NCBI RefSeq assembly: GCF_002975275.1
Contig: NZ_PCOQ01000001.1
Coordinates: forward strand, 558,001 to 622,000
Origin: Achromobacter sp. MYb9
GTDB lineage: Bacteria > Pseudomonadota > Gammaproteobacteria > Burkholderiales > Burkholderiaceae_B
Direction: 5' to 3'
DNA: 64,000 nucleotides
Shown: positions 54,952 to 64,000 of the stretch, in pieces
Position numbering within the stretch: the first letter of the stretch is position 1
Layout: each line of letters begins with the position of its first letter
Program-made: the position numbers and the translations under genes
Notes under the pieces: generated by a model
Seen by the model: the letters and a program-made list of their open reading frames with translations, nothing else
What the model was told of the DNA's origin: nothing
Database searches by the model: none

Positions 54952-55955
54952 ATGACGGCAAGCACCCGAGACGTCGTGCTGTCCGTGGAAGGGTTGAAAA
55001 CCTGGTTCCACAGCCGCGACGGCATCGCCAAATCCGTGGACGGCGTCACGTTCGACCTGGCCCGCGGCGAAACGCTGGCCATCGTGGGCGAATCCGGTTC
55101 CGGAAAGTCCGTGACCAGCCTGTCCATCATGGGCCTGCTGCCCAAGCCGGCCGGCCGCATCGAAGGCGGCAAGATCCTGTACCGCGACCGCCGGGGCACG
55201 CAGCACGACCTGGCCCGCGCCACGCCCGCCACCCTGCAGAAGATCCGCGGCGCTGAAATCGCCATGATCTTCCAGGAGCCGATGACCAGCCTGAATCCGC
55301 TGTACACGGTGGGCGACCAGATCGCCGAAGCGGTGCTGCAGCACGAAGGCGGGTCCCATGCCGCGGCGATCCGGCGCGCCCGCGAAATGCTGGAACGCGT
55401 GGAGATTCCCGCCGCCGACCGCCGCGTCAACGAATACCCGCACCAGATGTCCGGCGGCATGCGGCAACGCGTGATGATCGCGCTGGCGCTGGCCTGTAAT
55501 CCCGCCGTGCTGATCGCGGACGAGCCCACCACGGCGCTGGACGTCACCGTGCAGGCGCAGATCCTGGACCTGCTGCGCCGACTGCAGCAAGAGATGAACA
55601 TGAGCATCCTGTTCATCACGCACAACCTGGGCGTCGTGGCCGAAATCGCGCATCGCGTGGCGGTTATGTACGCCGGACGCGTGGTGGAAGACGCCGGCGT
55701 CTACGACCTGTTTGAAAAGCCCACGCACCCGTACACCCGCGGCCTGTTGTCCTGCCTGCCCACCGCCGCCCTGCTGGCCTCGGGCGAACGCCTGCGCGCC
55801 ATCCCGGGCAACGTACCCAGCGTGCTGTCGCTGCCGGCCGGCTGCACCTTCGCGCCGCGCTGCGAACTGGCCGCCGACGACTGCCGCTCCGCCGTGCCCG
55901 AACTGATCGCCGTGCAACCCGAACATCGCGCGCGCTGCATCAAGGTGAACCCGAT

Positions 55956-55959
<4 letters not shown>
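54952..55959 (+). CDS. ABC transporter ATP-binding protein (DppD-like)
   Basis: The 335-residue ATPase has Walker [13 protein letters not shown], signature motif [14 protein letters not shown], Walker [15 protein letters not shown], and the C-terminal oligopeptide-ABC extension with cysteines ([15 protein letters not shown]) typical of DppD, where an iron-sulfur cluster has been reported in relatives. It overlaps the next gene by ATGA. Confidence 0.94.
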
Positions 55960-56954
<995 letters not shown>

Positions 56955-56990
56955 CCTTCGCCCCGTCCAGATCTGATCCAGGAATCCCAC

Positions 56991-57863
56991 ATGAACATCA
57001 TCCGCGACATCGTCTTCCAGATACGCAGTCGGCGGGACGCACTGAGCGTGACTGAACGCAAGGTTGCGGACGCCATCCTGGACGACATCATGTGGGGCGC
57101 CAGCGCCACGGTCGACCAGCTGGCCACGAAGGCCGGCGTCAGTATCGCCACCATCTCGCGCTTTGCGCGCACGGTGGGCTGCGACGACACCCGCGACCTG
57201 AAGATGAAGCTGGCGCAGGCCAGCACGGTGGGCAGCCGCTTCCTGGACCCCAGCGCGCCCGCCGAGGAAAGCACGTTCTACGCCCGCATCTACGCCGACA
57301 TCGAAAGCACGCTGCGCGCGCACTTGCCCACCTTCACGGAACAGTTGTTCGAGCAGGCATCGGCCATCGTCGATGGCGCCCGCATGATCTACGTGTTCGG
57401 CATGGGCGGCGCGTCCGCCGTGCTGGCGCAGGAAGTGCAGTCACGCCTGGTGCGCCTGGGGTACCCCATCGCCGTCTACAGCGACGCCGTGCTGCTGCGC
57501 ATGGTGGCCGCCACGCTGGACGAGCGCGACGCCGTGCTGATCCTGTCGGCCTCCGGCCTTACCCCCGAAATCGTCGGCGCCGCCCGCATCGTCAAGCAAT
57601 ACCGCGCCCGCATCGTCGCCATCACGGACGCCACGTCCGAACTGGCCCAACTGGCCGACGTGGTGCTGCCGATTCGCACCGACGAAACCGATTTCATCTA
57701 CAAACCCTCGGCATCGCGCTACGCGATGATGCTGGCCATCGACCTGCTGTCGACCGAGCTGGCCATGTTGAACCAAGAGGAAAACCGCGAACGCCTGCGC
57801 CGCATCAAGCTGGCGCTGGACGAGCACCGCGGTGGCCCGAACCGTTTGCCGCTGGGCGATTGA
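56991..57863 (+). CDS. RpiR/MurR-family transcriptional regulator
   Basis: The 290-residue protein has an N-terminal HTH_6 domain (VTERKVADAILDDIMWGASA, TVDQLATKAGVSIATISRFA) and a C-terminal SIS domain (about 125-265, with YVFGMGGASAVLAQEVQSRL and LILSASGLTPEIVGAARIV). SIS domains in this family bind phosphosugars such as MurNAc-6-phosphate. It lies 36 bases after the transporter genes and 14 bases before the deacylase gene, so it is embedded in the operon it probably controls. Confidence 0.9.
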   Translation: MNIIRDIVFQIRSRRDALSVTERKVADAILDDIMWGASATVDQLATKAGVSIATISRFARTVGCDDTRDLKMKLAQASTVGSRFLDPSAPAEESTFYARIYADIESTLRAHLPTFTEQLFEQASAIVDGARMIYVFGMGGASAVLAQEVQSRLVRLGYPIAVYSDAVLLRMVAATLDERDAVLILSASGLTPEIVGAARIVKQYRARIVAITDATSELAQLADVVLPIRTDETDFIYKPSASRYAMMLAIDLLSTELAMLNQEENRERLRRIKLALDEHRGGPNRLPLGD

Positions 57864-57877
57864 ACCTGGAACCCAAG

Positions 57878-59371
57878 ATGTACGACACCCTCATTGGCAA
57901 CGTCCGTGTCCTGGACGGCACCGGCGGCGCCGAATACCGCGCCAGCGTGGCCCTGGCCGATGGCCGCATCGCCGCCATCGGCCCCCTGCCCGGCGCGCAG
58001 GCCCGCCACATCGTCGACGGCACGGACCTGGCGCTGGCCCCCGGCTTCATCGACGTGCACACGCATGACGACACCAACGTCATCCGCACGCCCGGCATGC
58101 TGCCCAAGCTGTCGCAGGGCGTGACCACCGTGGTGGTGGGCAATTGCGGCATCAGCGCATCGCCCGTGTCGCTGCCGGCGGAGCCTCCCGACCCCATGAA
58201 CCTGCTGGGCGGCCGCGAAGACTTCAGCTACCCCACTTTCGCCGACTACACCCGCGCCATCGAAACCGCGCGGCCGGCGGTCAACGTTGCCGCGCTGGTC
58301 GGCCACACCGCCTTGCGCAGCAACCACATGGACCGCCTGGACCGCGCCGCCACGCCGGCCGAAGTGCTGGCCATGCGCGAGCAGTTGCGCGATGCGCTGG
58401 CGCATGGCGCGATCGGGCTGAGCACCGGCCTGGCCTACGCGTCCGCCATCGAGGCCGACACGGACGAAGTCAAATTGCTGGCCGAAGCGCTGGACGAATT
58501 CGGCGCCCTGTACACGACGCACCTGCGTTCGGAGTTCGCGGCCATCCTGGAAGCCATGCAGGAGGCGTTCGACATCGCCTTGCACGCCCGCGTGCCGGTG
58601 GTGGTGTCGCACCTGAAATGCGCGGGCGCCGGCAACTGGGGCCGCACGAAGGAAGTGCTGTTCAGCCTTGAGAACGCGGGCCGCCTGCAGCATGTGGGGT
58701 GCGACTGTTATCCGTATTCGGCCAGCTCGTCCACGCTGGACTTGAAGCAGGTCACCGACGAATTCGACATCGACATCACGTGGTCCGTGCCGCACCCCGA
58801 GCAGGCGCGCCGCAAGTTGGCCGCCATTGCCGCCGACTGGGGCGTGACGCTGCTTGCGGCCGCGCGCCGCCTGCAACCGGCCGGCGCCGTGTATCACAAC
58901 ATGCATGAAGACGACGTGCGCCGCGTGCTGTCGCACCCGTTGACGATGGTGGGTTCGGACGGTCTGCCCAACGACCCGATGCCGCATCCACGGCTGTGGG
59001 GCGCGTTCCCCCGCGTGCTGGGCCATTACAGCCGCGATGTCGGGCTGTTCCCGCTGAGTCAGGCGGTGCACAAGATGACCGGCCTGTCCGCCGCCCGCTT
59101 CGGCCTGGCCGACCGTGGCCTGGTGCGCGAGGGCTATCACGCCGATCTGGTGCTGTTCAATCCGGACACCGTCATCGACCGCGCCACCTTCGCCGCGCCC
59201 GTCCAGACCGCAGCCGGCATCGAAGCCGTGTGGGTGAACGGCGCCTTGTCTTACCACCAGGGGCAGCCTACTGGCGACCGCGCCGGGCGCTGGCTGCCGC
59301 GCAACGGCGACCTCCGCGCGAGCTTCGCGGCGGCGTCTTCCCTTTCTCCGGCATCACCCCCATCCCAATAA
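57878..59371 (+). CDS. N-acyl-D-amino-acid deacylase
   Basis: The 497-residue amidohydrolase has the metal motif FIDVHTHDDTN (about residues 65-70), QGVTTVVVGNCGISASP, GAIGLSTGLAYA, VSHLKCAGAGNWG and the late aspartate in MVGSDGLPNDPMPHPRLWGA. These match D-aminoacylases, which remove acetyl or other acyl groups from N-acyl-D-amino acids in the cytosol. ATG 57878 was chosen after the regulator stop; the longer open frame overlaps the regulator. It sits between regulator and RidA genes. Confidence 0.92.
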   Translation: MYDTLIGNVRVLDGTGGAEYRASVALADGRIAAIGPLPGAQARHIVDGTDLALAPGFIDVHTHDDTNVIRTPGMLPKLSQGVTTVVVGNCGISASPVSLPAEPPDPMNLLGGREDFSYPTFADYTRAIETARPAVNVAALVGHTALRSNHMDRLDRAATPAEVLAMREQLRDALAHGAIGLSTGLAYASAIEADTDEVKLLAEALDEFGALYTTHLRSEFAAILEAMQEAFDIALHARVPVVVSHLKCAGAGNWGRTKEVLFSLENAGRLQHVGCDCYPYSASSSTLDLKQVTDEFDIDITWSVPHPEQARRKLAAIAADWGVTLLAAARRLQPAGAVYHNMHEDDVRRVLSHPLTMVGSDGLPNDPMPHPRLWGAFPRVLGHYSRDVGLFPLSQAVHKMTGLSAARFGLADRGLVREGYHADLVLFNPDTVIDRATFAAPVQTAAGIEAVWVNGALSYHQGQPTGDRAGRWLPRNGDLRASFAAASSLSPASPPSQ

Positions 59372-59381
59372 GGAGCCATCC

Positions 59382-59795
59382 ATGAGCAATGCCCCCACCC
59401 CCGACAAGAACGGCATCACCCGCTACGGCGTCGCTGGCGGTACCGGCCAGGGCGGTTCCCACATGCCGTTCGCGCGCGCCGTCGCCGCCGACGGCTGGCT
59501 GCACGTGTCCGGCCAGGTGCCAATGGAAAATGGCGAGGTGATCGAAGGCGGCACCGTCGCGCAATGCCACAAGGCCATCCAGCAACTGCTGGCCATCCTG
59601 AAGGAAGCGGGCTATGGCCCGGAACACGTCGTGCGCTGCGGCGTATGGCTGGACGACGCCCGCGACTTCCCGTCGTTCAACAAGGTGTTCAAGGAATACT
59701 TCGGCGAAAACCCGCCCGCCCGCGCCTGCGTGCAGTCCAGCCTGATGGTGGACGCCAAGGTCGAGATCGATTGCGTGGCGTACAAGCGTCCTTGA
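59382..59795 (+). CDS. RidA-family enamine/imine deaminase
   Basis: The 137-residue YjgF/YER057c/UK114 protein has LHVSGQVPMENGEVIEGG, AQCHKAIQQLLAILKEAG and the catalytic Arg region NPPARACVQSSLMVDAKVEI. It hydrolyses enamines such as 2-aminoacrylate to keto acids. Ten bases after the deacylase stop, it is last of the island, and fits as the partner that removes the intermediate made by the D-serine-dehydratase-like enzyme. Confidence 0.92.
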   Translation: MSNAPTPDKNGITRYGVAGGTGQGGSHMPFARAVAADGWLHVSGQVPMENGEVIEGGTVAQCHKAIQQLLAILKEAGYGPEHVVRCGVWLDDARDFPSFNKVFKEYFGENPPARACVQSSLMVDAKVEIDCVAYKRP

Positions 59796-59810
59796 TGGGG
59801 CCTTGCCAAG

Positions 59811-59840
59811 AAAATGGCCCGGTGATCATCGGGCCATTTT
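59811..59840. terminator. bidirectional terminator between the RidA gene and lolA
   Basis: AAAATGGCCCG and CGGGCCATTTT form an 11-pair stem around an eight-base loop, with T/A runs on both sides, between converging genes. Confidence 0.9.
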
Positions 59841-60467
59841 TTACATCTTCACCACATCGACGCCTTTGGGCGCCGTGAACTGGAATTCCTTGTCCGCCAA
59901 CGTGGGGTTGGGGGCGATCGCCGACAAATCGACGCGGGTGGTCTGGCCGAACGAATCCAGCAATTCCACGCGGACCGGCAGATTGTCCTTCATGCCGATA
60001 TCCACGCGCGAAAAACCCGCGTCGGCCGTGCGCGGCTTGGCGCGCAGCCACTCCACGCCGTCCTTGGACGGCAGCGCCGACACGTCGAACGATTGCTCGA
60101 GCGAACCGGAACCGAACAGGATGGCGGCGGGAGACGTGCCGATGGCGGCGTCCACCTTGCGCTCGGTTACCTGAGCCAGGTCGGGATCGAACTGGAACAC
60201 CGTGCGGCCGTCGGAGATGACGAGCTGCTCGTACGGCTTTTGCACCGCCCACTTGAACTTGCCCGGACGTTGGAACGAAAACACCCCGGTCTGCGCGGGC
60301 TGCGTGCGGCCCTGATTGTTCACCGTGTATTGCGAGAACGAGCCGGTAGCCGCCGTGACGGTCGAGACAAAGGCCTTCAATTGCTCTTGCGCGCTGGCGG
60401 CGAACGCCAGGGCGGGCGCCAGGCTCAAGGCGGTGGCGATGGCCAGGCGGCGAAACGTCTTCATCAT
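59841..60467 (-). CDS. lolA: outer-membrane lipoprotein carrier protein LolA
   Basis: The 208-residue periplasmic protein has a signal peptide (about 1-25, ending LAFA) and the LolA stretch [12 protein letters not shown] with [15 protein letters not shown]. It shuttles lipoproteins from LolCDE to LolB. The start ATG overlaps the ftsK stop (ATGA), so the genes are translationally coupled; a second adjacent ATG could also be used. Confidence 0.95.
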   Translation of the reverse strand: MMKTFRRLAIATALSLAPALAFAASAQEQLKAFVSTVTAATGSFSQYTVNNQGRTQPAQTGVFSFQRPGKFKWAVQKPYEQLVISDGRTVFQFDPDLAQVTERKVDAAIGTSPAAILFGSGSLEQSFDVSALPSKDGVEWLRAKPRTADAGFSRVDIGMKDNLPVRVELLDSFGQTTRVDLSAIAPNPTLADKEFQFTAPKGVDVVKM

Positions 60468-62857
60468 GCTTCCTCTCGGGCGGCAGCGGCGGCGGGGACC
60501 AGGATCTCCCGGTTGCCATTGGACTGCATCGCCGACACCATACCCGATTGCTCCATTTGCTCGAGTAACCGGGCCGCGCGGTTGTAACCAATGCGCAGAT
60601 GGCGCTGCACCAGCGAGATCGAGGCGCGGCGGTGCTTCAGCACCACTTCGCATGCCTGGTCGTACATCGGGTCGGACTCGGCGTCGCCGCCGATGCCGGT
60701 GACGCTGCTGGCACCTTCGCCGTTATCGCCCTCGAGCCCGCCTTCCAGCAGGCCTTCGATGTAATTCGGTTCGCCCTGCGCCTTCAGGCTTTCCACCACG
60801 CGGTGCACTTCATCGTCGCTGCAGAACGCGCCGTGCACGCGTACCGGCAGGCCAGTGCCCGGCGGCATGTAGAGCATGTCGCCCTGCCCCAGCAGGGTTT
60901 CAGCGCCCATTTGGTCGAGAATGGTGCGCGAGTCGATCTTGGACGACACCTGGAAGGCAATGCGCGTGGGGATGTTGGCCTTGATCAGGCCCGTAATGAC
61001 GTCCACGCTGGGACGCTGCGTGGCCAGTATCAGGTGGATGCCGGCGGCGCGCGCTTTCTGCGCCAGGCGGGCGATCAGTTCTTCGATCTTCTTGCCCACC
61101 ACCATCATCAAGTCGGCCAGTTCGTCGATGACCACCACGATGGTGGGCAGCGGCGACAGCGGCTCGGGCGCATCGGGCGTCAGCGAGAACGGGTTCGGGA
61201 TGGGTTCTTCGCGCTTGATGGCGTCGCGGATCTTGGTGTTGTAGCCCGCCAGGTTGCGCACCCCCATCTTGCTCATCAGGCGGTAGCGTTTTTCCATTTC
61301 GCCCACGCACCAGTTCAGCGCGTTGGACGCATGGCGCATGTCGGTGACGACGGGGGCCAGCAGGTGCGGGATGCCCTCGTAGACGCTCATTTCGAGCATC
61401 TTCGGGTCAATCAGGATCAAGCGGGTATGGGACGCGTCGGCCTTGTACAGCAAGGACAGGATCATGGCGTTGATCCCCACGGACTTGCCCGAACCGGTGG
61501 TGCCCGCCACCAGCAGGTGGGGCATCTTGGCCAGATCGGCCACGACCGGGTTGCCGGCGATGTCCTTGCCCAGCGCCATCGTCACGACCGAGTGGCTGGC
61601 GTGATAGGTCTGCGAGCCCAGGATTTCAGACAGGCGCACCATCTGGCGGCGCGGGTTGGGCAGTTCCAGGCCCATCAGGTTCTTGCCGGGAATGGTTTCC
61701 ACCACCCGGATGCTGACCAGGCTGAGCGCGCGCGCCAGGTCCTTGGCCAGGTTCACGATCTGGCTGCCTTTCACGCCGGTCGCCGGTTCGATCTCATAGC
61801 GCGTGATGACCGGGCCGGCCTGCGCCGCCACCACGGTGACGGACACGCCGAAGTCGGCCAGCTTCTTTTCGATCAGGCGCGACGTGAATTCGATGGTCTC
61901 GGCCGAGACGGTTTCCTGGTTCGTCAGCGGGGGATCCAGCAGGCTGATCGCCGGCAGGTCGCCTTCGGCGCCGCCCGAGGGCGCGAAGAACAGCGATTGC
62001 TGCTTTTCCTTTTCGACGCGTTCGGACTTGGGCACCACGGTAATCGCGGGTTCGATGCGTACCGGCTGCTCGTGCACCAGCTTTTCCTGCTTGGCCTCGA
62101 CCTGCTCGGTGCGCACGGCCTTGGCCACCTGGCCGACCTTGCGGTCTTCGCGGGCGGCGTAGGAATTACGGATGCGGCGGACAAGGCCTTCCATCCAGGA
62201 ACCCACGCGTTCCGCCACGGCCAGCCAAGAGAACGAGAAGAACAGGCTAAGGCCGATGGCCAGCATGACCAGGAAGGCCAGCGTGCTGCCGGTGAAGCCG
62301 ATGCTGCGGCTGATCAGGTCGGCCAGCGTGTGGCCAATGACGCCACCGGCGCCACTGGCATTTTCGGACGCACCAGGCAGATGCGTGCCGCGGCTGGCCA
62401 GGCGCAAGGCTTCCATGCCCAGCGAGCCCAGCAGCAGCAGGAAGAAGCCGATGCCCTCTTCCCAGTGGACACGGGGCAACACTTCCGGTTGTTTACTATT
62501 AGTTACCTTAAGCTGGCTGGCCAGACGGCGGTAGCCCGCGCGCACCCGGTGCAGCAGCAGGACGACCCACCACCAGGCCGAGAAGCCAAAGAGATAGAGC
62601 AGGATGTCCGCCAGATAGGCGCCCAGCCGTCCCCCGTGGTTGCGCACGACGTCGCCGGGCACGGAGTGCGACCAGCCAGGGTCGGATGCGCTCCAGGTGG
62701 CCAGCACCAGGGTGAGCCAGGCCGCCAGGGCGGCAAATAGGATCCAGCGGGCCTCGCGCAGCAACGCGGAAATACGCGTTTGTAGCGGCGAAGGCCCGTT
62801 GCGGGTGTTGCGCGAGGCGCGGGGAGAAGCAGTCGAGATACGCGGCATGCGGCTCAT
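60464..62857 (-). CDS. ftsK: DNA translocase FtsK
   Basis: The 797-residue protein has four or five N-terminal membrane helices (to about 215), a short linker, the motor domain with Walker [16 protein letters not shown] and Walker [16 protein letters not shown], and the C-terminal gamma winged-helix domain that reads KOPS sites ([20 protein letters not shown]). It links division to chromosome dimer resolution. The linker is much shorter than in E. coli. It is divergent from trxB by 33 bases, so the promoters overlap. Confidence 0.97.
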   Translation of the reverse strand: MSRMPRISTASPRASRNTRNGPSPLQTRISALLREARWILFAALAAWLTLVLATWSASDPGWSHSVPGDVVRNHGGRLGAYLADILLYLFGFSAWWWVVLLLHRVRAGYRRLASQLKVTNSKQPEVLPRVHWEEGIGFFLLLLGSLGMEALRLASRGTHLPGASENASGAGGVIGHTLADLISRSIGFTGSTLAFLVMLAIGLSLFFSFSWLAVAERVGSWMEGLVRRIRNSYAAREDRKVGQVAKAVRTEQVEAKQEKLVHEQPVRIEPAITVVPKSERVEKEKQQSLFFAPSGGAEGDLPAISLLDPPLTNQETVSAETIEFTSRLIEKKLADFGVSVTVVAAQAGPVITRYEIEPATGVKGSQIVNLAKDLARALSLVSIRVVETIPGKNLMGLELPNPRRQMVRLSEILGSQTYHASHSVVTMALGKDIAGNPVVADLAKMPHLLVAGTTGSGKSVGINAMILSLLYKADASHTRLILIDPKMLEMSVYEGIPHLLAPVVTDMRHASNALNWCVGEMEKRYRLMSKMGVRNLAGYNTKIRDAIKREEPIPNPFSLTPDAPEPLSPLPTIVVVIDELADLMMVVGKKIEELIARLAQKARAAGIHLILATQRPSVDVITGLIKANIPTRIAFQVSSKIDSRTILDQMGAETLLGQGDMLYMPPGTGLPVRVHGAFCSDDEVHRVVESLKAQGEPNYIEGLLEGGLEGDNGEGASSVTGIGGDAESDPMYDQACEVVLKHRRASISLVQRHLRIGYNRAARLLEQMEQSGMVSAMQSNGNREILVPAAAAAREEA

Positions 62858-62878
62858 TATAATTGGGCGTTAACCTAA

Positions 62879-64000
<1,122 letters not shown>

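Overview
The window reads as a GC-rich chromosomal segment of a betaproteobacterium of the family Alcaligenaceae, most likely Achromobacter or a close Bordetella relative. The reasons are the two Bug-type (TctC-like) solute receptors, the separate TctA/TctB pair, the ilvI-ilvH-ilvC-pssA / rpsO-pnp / qor-tpiA gene order typical of Burkholderiales, and many LysR, IclR and RpiR regulators beside small catabolic operons. I see no insertion sequence, prophage, plasmid origin or CRISPR array. The genus call is inference from gene content; no search was run.

Region 1 (1-18.3 kb). The start of tpiA and a quinone oxidoreductase are followed by tRNA-Ser(UGA), an iron-starvation signalling unit (FecI-type sigma factor, FecR-type anti-sigma, TonB-dependent siderophore receptor), a UspA protein, and a catabolic operon (LysR, class III CoA-transferase, Bug receptor, HMG-CoA lyase). 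An unusual RDD/pilin-like membrane protein paired with a TPR protein comes next. At 13.5 kb lies the most striking element: a tRNA-Leu(UAA) gene split by a 225-nt group I intron of the IC3 type, followed at once by an orphan PIN-domain nuclease gene. TctA/TctB permease genes and a threonine ammonia-lyase complete the region.

Region 2 (18.3-33 kb) is mostly core: pnp, rpsO, pssA and the branched-chain amino acid genes ilvC, ilvH and ilvI, plus two lipoproteins, a FUSC-family membrane protein, yaaA, a 3-hydroxybutyrate dehydrogenase, a CPA2 antiporter and tRNA-Ser(CGA).

Region 3 (33-46 kb) is accessory: a chemoreceptor; an MFS transporter-nitrilase-flavin reductase operon divergent from an IclR regulator; a Bug receptor with an enolase-superfamily enzyme divergent from a LysR regulator; a cytosine-deaminase-like amidohydrolase with an alanine-rich tandem repeat; an ASCH-domain-like protein; and small hypothetical or exported proteins.

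Region 4 (46-64 kb) holds the conserved serS, rarA, lolA, ftsK, trxB set, but about 11 kb is inserted between rarA and lolA. That insert encodes a nitrilase-type amidase and a coherent D-amino-acid scavenging island: a D-serine-dehydratase-like enzyme, a five-gene peptide-type ABC transporter, an RpiR regulator, an N-acyl-D-amino-acid deacylase and a RidA protein. The proposed flow is uptake of N-acyl-D-amino acids or D-peptides, deacylation, deamination of D-Ser/D-Thr type products, and RidA clearance of the reactive enamine. The window ends inside a probable Smr-domain gene downstream of trxB.
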